Position numbers and translations under genes: made by a program
Source of the DNA: Saccoglossus kowalevskii
Lineage: Eukaryota > Hemichordata > Enteropneusta > Harrimaniidae
Direction: 5' to 3'
Assembly (NCBI RefSeq): GCF_000003605.2
Contig: NW_003140815.1
Span: 881,168-901,805, forward strand
Length of the DNA stretch: 20,638 nt
Notes under the pieces: generated by a model
What the model was told of the DNA's origin: nothing
What the model saw: the letters and a program-made list of their open reading frames with translations, nothing else
Databases searched by the model: none
Shown: piece after piece, positions 1 to 10,334 of the stretch
How the letters are laid out: each line of letters starts with the position of its first letter
Position numbering within the stretch: position 1 is the stretch's first letter

Positions 1-1077
1 TTGCCATATGAATACTCTGTAATTGTAGCGTTTTACAATATGCATAAAGCTGGTGAGATAATATGCCTTTAACACTGGGTAGTGTGACTCTGCACGTACT
101 GTTGCACCAACTGTGTATAATCCAAAGTAACAGACATCCGTACACCAACTGGTGTATTCATACTATTTATAAAATAATATATATACTTTACATTATTGAA
201 TATTTGTTCTTTATTTCATTTTAAAAATAGAATATTTACATTATTTTACAGATTATAGTACAATTGTGGCAGATGGGCTATATTTTTTTTATACAATTTC
301 AAAAAATTAAATTTAATATTTTACATAATTTTTTCCCCGTTTTCTCACACACTAGTAACTTACATAAATATAATGTTATTTTAGGGGTGCGTTAATGCAT
401 AAGGGCATGTCAATTTAACACATAATTTTGTGATACTGGAGAAATGAATCTCCATACACACAGTAATTTGAAAATAAATTGACTGAACCTGGCTTAATAT
501 GACAATGGTGACACCTTGTCCTGGTAAACAGCATTGCCATGAACTGATAAAAACGCACAGAAAGCACCACGAATCTGGTCAAATTTAAAATACAACACCT
601 CAGGTGTTATCTAAATCAACTTTCTAATTAATTTCTTAAAACTGTTGAGTTGAAGCAGATAAAACTAGTTTCTCTGAACATTCTGTATTCTCCAACACTG
701 CACAGACAACTGTTTTCAATGCAAAAACACAGAAATCTAAAAAAGTTAAATCAGATCATGCTAGAACCTAAACCCCATATGTATTTATTTGTGATATAGT
801 TCTTGAAGTATATAGAGAAACCTATTTTTCTTTAAGCTAGCAAGCAATTTTAGCTACATTGTAGTTTTGCTAATTTGCAAAGCAGCTAATTCACCTAAAA
901 AGTCTAAAATTACAGTATTTTGATGTTGATGTTGCTTATACACATATTGAGGAAAATTCTCATAATCTGACATGCATTTACACTTAAGCATGTGTCAAAA
1001 AACGGCTATTTTTAACCAATTCAAAAATTTTAACTGTTCGAGCAGCAAAGTATTATGTTTGTCACAAAAATAAATCT

Positions 1078-1190
1078 GCCTAATTTTGTCCATACATATA
1101 TTTTTGAAAAAATTTGGTCAAAAATTAACAAAGAAATTAAAGAAATACTCATAAAAATGCTGCGTACCAATATTTAAACAATTTGTCATG
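1078..1190 (+). repeat. Dispersed repeat family 2 (also 14101-14198 and, inverted, 6606-6664)
   Basis: It shares TAATTTTGTC, an AAAATTA-ACAAAGAAATTA-like core, AGAAATAC and ACCAA-ATTT in order with 14101-14198. The TTGGTC-AAAATTAACAA block recurs inverted at 6606-6664. The copies are strongly diverged. Confidence 0.4.
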
Positions 1191-1375
1191 ATTTGGAATA
1201 TTTTGTTAACTCTTTTTCATCCAAATTATCTGTAAATTTTACTCCAATATGGTAGACCTGGTCCTTGGTTACGCATCTTAACATAATCAAATTTAATGAG
1301 AAAACAATCACAGCAAATAAATTAATAGGCAGTGTTAATTTGTTTTATCCAAAAGTGTTGACAAATACTAAACAA

Positions 1376-1560
1376 GCAGCCTCTTGGCTGAGATAGCTGT
1401 TAGCAAAGCACATTCCAAATAAAGAATTGAAAATATTATCACAAACTAAACAAATCTGAGAGGTCCACCTGTAGTACCTTTACTGGTATGTATAATATCA
1501 AATCAAACAGACTTGTGTTTTTTAACAAGAAGTCAAAAATATCACTTTTTACCTAAAATG
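1376..1560 (+). repeat. Dispersed repeat family 1, copy A
   Basis: It matches the complement of 12260-12446 along its length, for example GATAGCT, GTTAGCAA, AACAAATCTGA, GAGGTC and AACAAGAAGTCAAAAATATC. A second partial copy follows at once (1589-1700). It is non-coding and diverged, so probably an old transposon fragment. Confidence 0.7.
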
Positions 1561-1588
1561 ACAAATATATTCATCAAAATTAGAAAAT

Positions 1589-1700
1589 TGAAGATATCAT
1601 CACAAAATGAACAAATCTAAGAGGTCTACCCAAGGTACACATACACCAAGTATCAAAGCAAGCAGGCTTGTAGTTTTCAAGAAGAAGTCGAAAAAGTAAA
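1589..1700 (+). repeat. Dispersed repeat family 1, partial copy A2
   Basis: It shares GAAGATATCAT, AAAATGAACAAATCT, GAGGTCTACCCAAGGTAC and the CAAGAAGAAGTC end with the complement of 12260-12446. It lies in tandem just after copy A and diverges after about 1700. Confidence 0.65.
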
Positions 1701-2399
1701 AAGTATGATAAACTCCGCTCAACAAAGTCAACAGCTGAGCTAAAAAGAAAAAACTTAATATTTTTTTTTTCTGAGTCATGAAACAAGGTTTGAATGAATT
1801 TGTTTTGGCTATGTTGAAAATATTACACATTTTAAACAAAAAATTGCATTTAATAATTGCACAAATAGTACTGTAGATTTGAATAGCCATATCATTATAA
1901 CATAATATGCATAGTTATGTGTATTAAAAAAATAAAATTGTTGGCATAATATCACAACCCATCAAATAATATTTTCAGTTGTAAATATTCTGTATTTTGT
2001 CACCCTTATTTCCATCAGTTCTTTAAAACTGGACTGAACTATTTTAATTTAAAAAGCATCTTTCATAAAACCCTTGTCTGACTACAGCCATTGTATACAA
2101 ATTGAGATAGTTATTAACAACAATTTAAAACCAATAAATGAACATGCCTATGATGTAATCTTAAATTAAAACTGCACAACCTTGATTCAAAATGAGAAGC
2201 ATGGTCTCTTAGAAAATTGTCTAAAACAAAATCCATATTAAATATTTTTTAACCACTTTTTACACTAATTTACATATTTGTTTGTAACATCAAAATCATG
2301 TCAGTTTTGTAACCACACATGATATGAAGTTACTGCATGACATGTGGTAGAACCAGGCAGAACAAAATTAACAATATTATACAACAGCAGCAATTGTTC

Positions 2400-2650
2400 A
2401 ACAACAGACATCAATTTTTGGGTGGACTGTTAAAAAGCATGGGCAATGGCAGAAACATTATGCAAAATATTTTTTTCTTCACTTGGTTTTGTGCTAATTT
2501 TTTGTTTTAGAAGTTGCTGTAAGGTTTTTATTTCTTTTGTGTGTTACATATTTTCCTGTAGGATTATTTTCTTTTCTGTGCACATTTTTTTTTTCAATTC
2601 TGCCACCACTCCTTTGATTTTTCAATGGTCCACCCCTTACATACAGGTAT
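2400..2650 (-). repeat. Probable dispersed repeat (GGGGTGGACCATTGAAAAAT type)
   Basis: On the minus strand it begins AAGGGGTGGACCATTGAAAA and runs through A-rich blocks with GTGGTGGCAGAATTG. This resembles a G-rich-headed, poly-A-block repeat I associate with marine invertebrate genomes; that is recollection, not a search. The 75-codon plus-strand frame here is T-rich and not a convincing gene. Confidence 0.4.
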
Positions 2651-3561
2651 ACCATGGATTAGTATTATATTAAATATTTCATGGCGCTGAAAGTTAAGTA
2701 GTTTTCTTTTCATTATTGCAATATATATATATATATATGCCTTTAGAAAAGTTTGATTTGCAAGGATAATTGTGTGCTCATATAGAGCAATTCTGTGCGT
2801 GGTTATCTAGCAACTAGAGAAGTCACAACTAGTCTACCAATATTAACATTATTCAAACTACTGACATGAATTAAGGAAGTCAAACCGAAAAAAACAATTC
2901 TGGAAGTTAAAGCAACACTGTTGTGACATTATTCTGTTATATCATCATGCTTCTGTTCAAAACATAAATATTGCTCACAATAAATCATGTCAAAATGTGG
3001 AAGCTCCTATTGTTAAATCTATCAGTGTTAGTTTTATAACATTCTGACAAGATGTATTCATTAAGGAAGATGATGTATTTGAAAAAAAACAGAAGTTAAA
3101 TTTAGACTTTACTTTCATTGGTTTATAGATACAAGCATTGAACTTTCATACCCATATATGGTGATACATTATGAAGTTGCAGAATCTGTGATTTCTTGTT
3201 TATATTTATATTTATAGGAGCAATAATGATCTGTTCTATTAGGCCAGAAAGTACCGTGGTTGATTGTGATTATAATATTTAGTAATTAGTCAACATGCAT
3301 GGAAGCATACAATGGAATAGAACTTGGCCCACCGTTTACTATTTATAGTAATTTTTTTATTTTAGCCATGAATATTTTTTTAGACAATCTAACTTATTAT
3401 TCATGAATTACTAATTTACATTTTCAACTGAATTCTTAATTCCTCAGACAGCATTGTCACTGAATTTCAAAATAAAATGTCAAAAATAGTATGGCAACTG
3501 CTGACCTCTGGCAATTAGCGGTACAGACCAGCTAACCAATTCCAATCTCACTAATTCGCAT

Positions 3562-3719
3562 TTAAAGCGGGAGGGTCCTCACCTGCGCGAGAATTGAGTC
3601 CCAAGCGACGATAACAACACATGCTAAAAATGCAAAGGCTCATGGGTGGACCATTGTTTGTAAACAATGACACGCCATGACCATCTGACGTATGCGCAGG
3701 TGAAGACTCCCTGCTTTAA
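3562..3719 (+). mobile_element. MITE-like TTAA-flanked palindromic element, copy 1
   Basis: The ends are inverted repeats: the left reads TTAAAGCGGGAGGGTCCTCA then CCTGCGC, and the complement of the right reads TTAAAGCAGGGAGTCTTCAC then CTGCGC. Both ends carry TTAA, the target site typical of piggyBac-type transposases. The middle has the palindrome CATTGTTTGTAAACAATG. No coding capacity. A related copy in the same orientation lies at 13366-13529, which supports a mobile origin. Confidence 0.75.
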
Positions 3720-3726
3720 ATGTCTT

Positions 3727-3732
3727 TTTATT
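3727..3732 (-). terminator. Candidate polyadenylation signal AATAAA of the repeat-stalk gene
   Basis: AATAAA reads on the minus strand about 150 bases after the TGA at 3883. It would give a short 3' UTR. Cleavage 10-30 bases further on would fall inside the right end of the TTAA-flanked element. Confidence 0.5.
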
Positions 3733-3805
3733 ATGTGCAACCTTTATCACATGTTACCAGAGTGGCCTGCCTTTATATCTTATCTATATTTTACCAAATT
3801 TACTA

Positions 3806-3864
3806 ATATCTGTGACATATCACATATCTGTGACATATCACATATCTGTGACATCACATATCTG
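3806..3864. repeat. 18-bp tandem repeat in the 3' UTR
   Basis: The unit ATATCTGTGACATATCAC occurs twice perfectly (3806-3823, 3824-3841). A 16-bp copy lacking two bases follows (3842-3857), then a partial unit. It lies between the stop codon and the likely poly(A) signal of the minus-strand gene. Confidence 0.85.
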
Positions 3865-3882
3865 CAAATATATTAAAGTTGA

Positions 3883-4001
3883 TCAGATAACATCATCTTC
3901 ATCGGTTGAATCCTCCTCAGCAATTCTGGTCAAATTGTTGTCCATACAATTAGCATAATGACCATTGTTGAAAGATCTTGAAGACTTCTTTCGAAGAAGA
4001 G
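3883..4001 (-). CDS. Repeat-stalk gene exon 3: cytoplasmic tail and stop
   Basis: The acceptor has a long pyrimidine tract (TTTTTTATTTCTCTCAG). The first two bases complete the Ala codon split by the exon 2 donor. It encodes 39 residues (ALLRKKSSRSFNNGHYANCM then DNNLTRIAEE and DSTDEDDVI) and a TGA. The acidic end carries casein kinase 2-like Ser/Thr sites. The last residues DVI fit a class III PDZ-ligand pattern, which is only suggestive. The exon is too short and lacks a Met, so a simple ORF search misses it. Confidence 0.75.
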
Positions 4002-7000
4002 CTGAGAGAAATAAAAAACAAAAAACAACATCAGTTCATTGAAATACGTGCTCATTGGTGGGGGGTCGGTGGGCATTACCTCAAAGTAGTTGTTTACAAG
4101 TCGAGGAAGCCAATTACCGGTACAGACTCATTAAAAAACACTCCATATAACCGACCATTTTCTGTTTACTGCGAGATCCTATGTTATGCGTGCAATCAAA
4201 CATAAAATCAGGACAATTAAAGGTTATGATGTTGTAGTGATGTCTAAACATTACAGGGGAACACAAAAGTATTTTGGGGGTATGATCAAATGATGTACTA
4301 CTATACACCTATGACGATGATGAAGCAAAGACATTAGAAAGAGATTTCTATTGTCTTTGGATGAAGTGAGGTTATTTCAATGCAATATTTCCCTCTAAAA
4401 GATCAGCATTCTTCCAATTTCTGTTAAGAAAGTTTTTTTTTTATTATATGATGATTTTAGATATCTAACTTGTTATGTTTATTTTAACACCTCTATAAGG
4501 TTGTAATAAAGAATTATCTTATCTTATCTTAATGCATACACATTTGACAGAAAAAATAATACCTGCAACACTGAGTGAGTCTCTCTTGTCAGCTTTCTGC
4601 CAACGTTTCAGTTTACCATGTCTCTTCTTCCACAGTCCTGTATACAATACAGCACCAGTCAGCAACAAGAGAAGGAATGTCAGACTTCCCAATGCCCACA
4701 CTGCATCTTTATTTCTGCCAAGCGGTACACTTATCTCCATACACTGGACACCACTGCAGAGCTCATCAACAGACGATACTGTATCCACTGAAACAATTTC
4801 TGATTCGTTCTGTTTCTCCACAGTCTCAGATGATGGAACAACCTTCACTGCTCCTGTTGGTGATTTTTGTTCTAATTTAGTCTTTGTTGCAGTGATAACT
4901 TTTTCTTTTGTTACTAGTTTTGTCGGTGGTGGTGGTGGTTTCGTAGCGATTTTTGGTTTAGTGATGACCTTTGCTTGTTTTGATGGTTTGACTGTGACAA
5001 TGTGTGGCACAGCAGTTAATTTATCCTGTGCTCCCTTTGTTACATCAAAATTTTTTGCTGCTGTAGTAGGTTTGGCAGGTGGGATGTTTAATTTTGTGAT
5101 CTTTGCTTGTGTCGTCGGTTTGACTGTGATGACCTTTGGATTTGTGACGAGTTTTACTGCAGTTGCTGGCTTGATTGCTGGGATATCTGCTTTGGTGGTG
5201 ACTTTTGCTTTTGTTGTTGTTGTTTCACCATTTTGTTCAATTATTTCAATTTCACCTTTCTCAGTAGTGGTTTTTGCTGCATTGTTTTCTTCCTCATCAC
5301 TCACAGCAACGTTTGCATCATCAGTTAAACCTTCTTCATTGTTAACTTCTCTTTTTGCAACTGATAATATTTTACTTTCTTCCTCATTTTGGGAGGTTCT
5401 AACACCAAATTTCTTTCCTTTCTTATTTTCCTCATCATCAGTCAGCTGTGCTATAAAACGTCTAAGTGATTGCACATCATTTTTTAACTGACTACTTGAT
5501 TCTTTATATTGCATAGATTGATAATCCTGAATATTGGCAGCGAATTCTCTCAGGGAATATTGATAGTTATCATCTTTTTTGCTGATGACATCTGGCACCT
5601 AAGAAAGAGAAGATCATAAATTGCAGTTAGAAAAAATTCAGATACAAATGATGAATAATTACAAAAAATTACAAGACAGTTAAAGTATGTACCATCTACT
5701 GTAAAGTCTATGGTTAAAGTTATAGTTATAGTTAATAATGTTTTTCCTAATAGATTTTTTAATGTTTGTTTTTGTCTAATCAGTGAATAAACTATGCATG
5801 TTGACCAAATTTGGTTTTCAGCATAAAAATGAGCTATTTTATACTAATTTGTAAATATTTACAGGGTACAATGGTCTACACACATGAGCTGGATATTACT
5901 GCAGTGTTGACTTGTCTTTATTGCACACTACCGGTACATGTATGTGCAGTGCGTCCTTTAAGCTGATATGATACCCCAGTGATGCAGCTGTGCTAGTCGT
6001 ACACTGACATAGCGTTCTTTGAAAACTTCTTCAGGAAATTTATAATATGGTAAAAAAAAATTCACATTTTATAAACAAAATAAGGCCGATCTTCCTAGCA
6101 GTCAACAAGATTTACTTGATTTAGGGGGATTCTATTATGACTTAGTATTCCTACAAAATCACTGATGGCATCATCCGCATGTATGGTGCAAATTGTAAAA
6201 ACCTATTTTTTCTTATCTACCCGGTACCTCAGTTTTTTCTAAGATTAAAACATTATCACAAAAGTAAACAAGAGTGACATGTTAGATCGAAAGAAATAAC
6301 CGCACTGTCAGTCTGTTTACTAGTTGTCTGAGGAGAGACTGAAATAACAGCGAGTACCGGTACCAAAATAAACTGATCAGAAAAAAACACCCTCTTGCTA
6401 CATGTACATGTACAATTTTTAGGATGATTTTGAAAATAAAAACTTGCATATCTATATTAAATGTTGATTGTTGGTTTGTAGACTTCAAGCAGATTACATT
6501 AAATTGTTCTATGATTCTACGTGTTCAAGCATGTGTAAAATTAAATCCCCAAAAAACTTAAAAATACCACCATTTTTAATGCAATATTTTTCAGACTACT
6601 AAAATTGCTGATACACATTTTTTCACATATTTTTTCTACAGTTATTTGTTAATTTTGGACCAAATGATGGTAGATGGTATCCTCATTGGCTATGGTCAAC
6701 AGAAAACCTAGTTAAGGAGCTATTAAATATTTAAAATTAATGGTTACATATTTGGTACACGCCCAATACATGTATTAAAACATACTGTAAACTGATTTTA
6801 CTGCTAGAAATTTTAGTGATATCATTTGTGATATCGCAATTTCTGCTGTTTAGATTTGGAAAATTTTAAAGCAGTTTATAGTTTATACGCATGACATGAG
6901 GTGTAAAGATGTGAACAAATATGTTAATGCAATGTATAATACAATGTGTGTGAGATAAAATAGACAGATACAATGTACTAGCTGGTCAATTAACATGAAC

Positions 7001-9709
7001 CTTACCCTAACCCCACCTACATGTACCAATTTTTTTTGTAACATTGCACTCACATCTAAAAAAAAATACTGTAGCATGAGTAATACACTTCTGATAAGAG
7101 AAATTTTGTTTGATTACCAGTATTCCATGTACCTGACTTGCATATTCAAAGAAAATTTTTCTCTACATTGTATTTTGATTGATTTTTCTATTCTAAATGG
7201 CCAACTGAGTAGGACTTATGGAGGCCGAAAGAAGAATGTCTGACATTTACTGAGAAATAATTGAATTTAACTTTTATGCTTAAAAAATACTAACCTTTTC
7301 ACCACCAGTTCCCATTTCTCATCACAAAATAGTCCTGTTTATTCTCTGCAGTTTTTTCAGAAGATTGGGACATTTTTTGTGGAATTTTTTGAGTAAAAAC
7401 TGAAAATTGACTCAAATTTTGTCTGTTGGCTCCAAAAAAGTTCATTTCCAAAGACGAGAAAGTCTGGTGGTGAATAGATCAAAAAAGCCTCACATATATA
7501 TTTACCACTTTGTAAGTATTGTGATTTATTTCTCTGAACTGCTCATCATAAAAAGTTTAAAATATTCAATTGGTAGTAATTTTGTGCATTAAACAGACAT
7601 GCCATATTTGATCACATTACAGAATCTTTAAATTGCAGACATTACAAAAATATGTCAACAGTTTCAAATCAATTTAAAGAAAAAATATACAAATATTTTG
7701 AAATGATTTCATTTATTGTTTTCATTACTGAAGAAAAAGAAAATTAAAAAAAAAACAATATGAATTAATTACTTCATTTTTTCCATCATGATTTGCACAC
7801 AATAAATGTCAATGCAATCTGTCAATTTTTTGTCACTTTACGAGGTGGCCATCCATAATGTCAAGTGAATGTATTATAGTGCCGGCTGTTGCCATGTTAG
7901 GAAGCAGATGAGCATTGGTTGACGATGTTACAAAATACATCCACTCACCATTCAGGAGTTGTATACATTATTACATGTTGAATAACTGGTAGAGACAATA
8001 CATGTAATGTATGTTCCTGTCTATTTAATATATTTATTTTACAACATGTTACATCGAGAAAACATGCATTTTAGATACATGACAAAAAAATGTTGCTGGT
8101 GCACTAATCCTGGATTTAAATATTAAATAAATATGAATAACGTCCATTCATAGCAACTAATCTACCTTTAATACTACAAATGTCATCCCACCCATGGCAG
8201 AACTAGATACTATGAAAAATTAACATATTTGGAAATATTTATGGCATGAAAAACGACATTCAGTGTTTTGTATGTAATATATTTTAACTGATTACTGAAG
8301 AGTTTCATACATGACATAAAGACTACTGGGTAGTTGTATTTACAATGGATTCTATATTTGTTATAAATATTTGTCACTATTTGTCACCTAAATATTTTTT
8401 TTTTCAATTATATTTTGAAAATTTTGATCAACCCTGTAAGCCAATGTTAATTTATGACTATCATTTCCAAAAAATGTTGGTGGTGGTGGTTTAGTAGCGA
8501 TTTTTGGTTTAGTGATGACCTTTGCTTGTTTTGATGGTTTGACTGTGACAATGTGTGGCGCAGCAGTTAATTTATCCTGTGCTCCCTTTGTTACATCAAC
8601 ATTAGTGATGACCTTTGCTTGTTTTGATGGTTTGACTGTGACAATATAGAATCGGTGTTAAAATCATTCAAAACGGTTAACAGGAAAATAAAGTTAGGAA
8701 AGGCGAGTGAAAATACTGTACACAATTTATCAATTTGTTGTCATCAGTAATGAAATTTAAATAAAATGCAACAATCTAAAAATGGTATTATATTCTTCTG
8801 TGTTGTTTTGACTGATCAAAATAAATAAATAAATAAATAAAGTTATTGATAGTTTACTATTTAATGAAAAAGTACAAACTGAGGACAAATTTTTATTAAA
8901 TTAATATTAATTCTTTTTCTCTATCACACAATATGTTTAATTAAATATAGCACGCGATGTGGTGCCGTGACCACCGCCCTTTAAATAAATGGTATAAATC
9001 CTGATTGAACAAATAGCAAAGAGCAAACTTTGTACCTACCTATCATTACAGTTTAGAAACAAACACGCAGAGATAACATGTGAAAATGGGCTAAAGTTCA
9101 AAAATGTGTGTTGAATCACGGAGCTTGGAGCTGAGCCCCATGGCTGAATGAAAATAACAGACAAATAGAAAAATTAATTTACTATTAATAATTATTTATG
9201 TACATAAACAACATTATTGGGACTTTTGTAAGTATTGTCATTGTCAAGTTTAATTGGTCTGTATGATTTTTATCTTGTCCTCAAAATATTAATGTTAATA
9301 AACATATTAAAAGTTTGATTGAATTATTGATGGTCGGAAACAAAAATGAATTATATACATATATTGCAAAATAAGTATTACTAAAGTCGTGTTCAAAAAG
9401 TTTTTAGCAGCGCATACATTCCATGATCACAATGTTGAATTTTCAAAGTTCGTGTCAGTATTATATATATATATATAGATTTTTTTTTTTTTAGCTTCAG
9501 AGCAGTTATTTGGGCAAGTGTCAACATACCTCGATCGTCCTCTTTTTCCGACTTTTAAATATACTCCATAGACGCTCGTCTTTCTGTTCGAGTGGTCTGT
9601 TGTACTTTTTTAATCGAAGTGGGTTACCCTGAATTTCTGAGTAAAACACGTTCCAGATAACGAAAAATGACAGCAACGTAAACGGAAGACTTCTCCAGCG
9701 ACAACCCAT
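3883..9709 (-). CDS. Unrecognised type I membrane protein with Lys/Thr/Pro repeat stalk (3-exon model, about 444 aa)
   Basis: The model joins 9709-9530, 5598-4563 and 4001-3883 with matching phases (0, then 1) and GT-AG sites. In order the product shows: a signal peptide (residues 1-28, MGCRWRSLPFTLLSFFVIWN then FYSEIQG); a short basic propeptide-like segment ending in RKKR (54-57), a furin-type site; a Gln/Ser-rich possibly helical stretch (about 70-110); an acidic stretch; a repeat stalk (about 185-320) with units such as VTVKPSKQAKVITK and a KPPPPP run; C341 and C346 just outside the membrane; one helix (about 360-383); and a 61-residue tail, basic then acidic, ending EEDSTDEDDVI. The design suggests a mucin-like or adhesion-like surface protein, which is inference. 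I recognise no family. Further phase-0 exons inside intron 1 cannot be excluded. Confidence 0.72.
4480..4531 (+). mobile_element. Probable 3' tail of a non-LTR retroelement
   Basis: The stretch GGTTGTAATAAAGAATTATC followed by repeats of TTATC resembles the 3' end of L2/CR1/RTE-type LINEs or their SINEs: an AATAAA-like motif followed by a short tandem tail. It lies in intron 2 of the repeat-stalk gene, about 30 bp from the exon 2 donor. The body upstream is not recognisable. This rests on pattern only. Confidence 0.45.
4563..5598 (-). CDS. Repeat-stalk gene exon 2: stalk and membrane helix
   Basis: A 1036-bp exon. The acceptor is TTCTCTTTCTTAG|GTG and the donor GTTGCAG|GTATTA. The frame is open throughout, so the first codon is an internal Val rather than a start. 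It encodes 345 residues: a Ser/Gln/acidic N-terminal part, the Lys/Thr/Pro/Val repeat stalk, a CSGVQC pair, then WALGSLTFLLLLLTGAVLYT as the membrane helix followed by the basic WKKRHGKLKRWQK stop-transfer. The opposite strand is also open over 4532-5491 because ACN/AAN/GTN codons rarely give antisense stops; that frame has no splice or domain support. Confidence 0.82.
5599..9529 (-). other. Intron 1 of the repeat-stalk gene
   Basis: The 3.9-kb intron is bounded by GTATGT at 9529 and a CTTTCTTAG acceptor at 5599. It is AT-rich with several diverged repeats, an imperfect palindrome at 6801-6848, an AAAT tract (8821-8841), a TA run near 9463-9478 and the exon copy at 8475-8645. I saw no further exon with the right phase and splice sites. 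Confidence 0.6.
8475..8645 (-). pseudogene. Partial intronic copy of the repeat-coding exon
   Basis: Positions 8475-8599 match 4922-5048 of exon 2 almost base for base, with a few substitutions and one 3-bp deletion in the proline run. A second copy of the 44-bp block coding IVTVKPSKQAKVIT follows (8509-8552 repeated at 8602-8645, offset 93 bp). The frame is open on the minus strand across both units, with a TAA just upstream. It lies in intron 1 of the same gene, same orientation, with unrelated flanks. There is no clear exon structure, so I call it a duplicated fragment; a cryptic acceptor (GTCACAG) inside it cannot be ruled out. Confidence 0.8.
9530..9709 (-). CDS. Repeat-stalk gene exon 1: signal peptide and propeptide
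   Basis: It encodes 60 residues and ends ATCGAG|GTATGT in phase 0. An in-frame Met lies nine codons upstream (9736), but the Met at 9709 directly precedes an ideal signal peptide: a positive start (GCRWR), a hydrophobic core (LPFTLLSFFVIW) and small residues near SEIQG. I therefore prefer 9709. Downstream, FKSRKKRTIE carries the R-K-K-R furin-type motif just before the splice. Confidence 0.72.
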
Positions 9710-10302
9710 CTTCCTGTTGTTATTTCCTAATTGCACGTAAAACTGTATTGAAACATTTTCACGGTCGCATATTCGTCCTCAAATAAAATATTAAATGTTT
9801 CGATATATTTATATAATGTCACTTCACATATAACATATAAATGCAATTTTGTGCATTTCAAGATTTTAATTTGTTTAAAAATTGTATTTATGGACATTTT
9901 GTGAAATTATTACTAAACAAGTACGCCAGTACGCCAATGAAAACACTTTACAACGAAGTCACAAGCTACGAATGACACAATAAAGGAGTATACATTATAT
10001 GATAGGGGTGTGAGATGTATCATTATTAATATATAGTATGAAACACACTAAAATTTATGTAAATTATGTCGTATGTTTATTTTGTTTTCTAATAAATTAC
10101 ATAATAAAGAATATGGTTTAATTTCCATATTTAATTTTTGACACTGAAACAAAACTGTATGTTTTCATAATTCTTGCGTTACCCTCTGCTAAGAATCAAT
10201 CGTCCCATCAGCACTTCCTGTTCGTGAAGCGTACGATTCAACTTACCGTGGAAGTTTGTTTTGTTCCTAATTTTAACGTAACGTAAACACACGTGAGCTA
10301 CC
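9710..10302. promoter_or_regulatory. Divergent promoter region between the repeat-stalk gene and PPIL2
   Basis: The two start codons face away from each other 593 bp apart, so both promoters must lie here unless 5' UTR introns extend them. Visible candidate sites are an ETS-like CACTTCCTG (10212-10220) and a palindromic E-box CACGTG (10290-10295) eight bases before the PPIL2 ATG. No convincing TATA box is placed at either start. Transcription start sites are unknown. Confidence 0.5.
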
Positions 10303-10334
10303 ATGGGGAAACGACAACACCAGAAGGACAAAAT
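10303..10334 (+). CDS. PPIL2: PPIL2 exon 1 (coding part)
   Basis: The exon encodes MGKRQHQKDK and the first two bases of Met11. The donor is AAAAT|GTAACT. The split ATG codon is completed by the first base of exon 2. The 5' UTR boundary is not defined by the sequence. Confidence 0.93.

Larger units (their letters stand above)
1..3560. other. AT-rich intergenic DNA without a supported gene
   Basis: The open frames are short, T- or A-homopolymer driven, and lack splice or domain support. The region holds diverged dispersed repeats (listed separately) and an AT dinucleotide run near 2720-2738. Nothing else is recognisable. Confidence 0.6.

Noticed and set aside
3978..4205. 75-codon plus-strand frame overlapping exon 3 of the minus-strand gene
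   Set aside because: It is antisense to a supported exon and its intron, with no recognisable motif.
4532..5491. 319-codon plus-strand open frame, Val/Phe/Ser-rich and apparently membrane-like
   Set aside because: It is the exact antisense of the repeat-stalk exon. Thr, Lys, Val and Ala codons give an open, hydrophobic antisense frame by composition. It has no splice or domain support, while the minus strand has splice sites, a membrane helix and matching neighbour exons.
7288..7392. Minus-strand open frame with a TTTCAG acceptor, an MSQSSEKTAENKQDYF stretch and an AAAAG|GTTAGT donor inside intron 1
   Set aside because: A TGA stop lies between the protein-like stretch and the donor, and the phase does not fit exon 1. 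It may be a decayed or alternative exon, but the evidence is too thin to annotate.
7407..7592. Plus-strand open frame with a GTAAGT donor at about 7511
   Set aside because: It has no ATG start, an in-frame stop immediately upstream and no acceptor in the right place, and it sits in the intron of a minus-strand gene.
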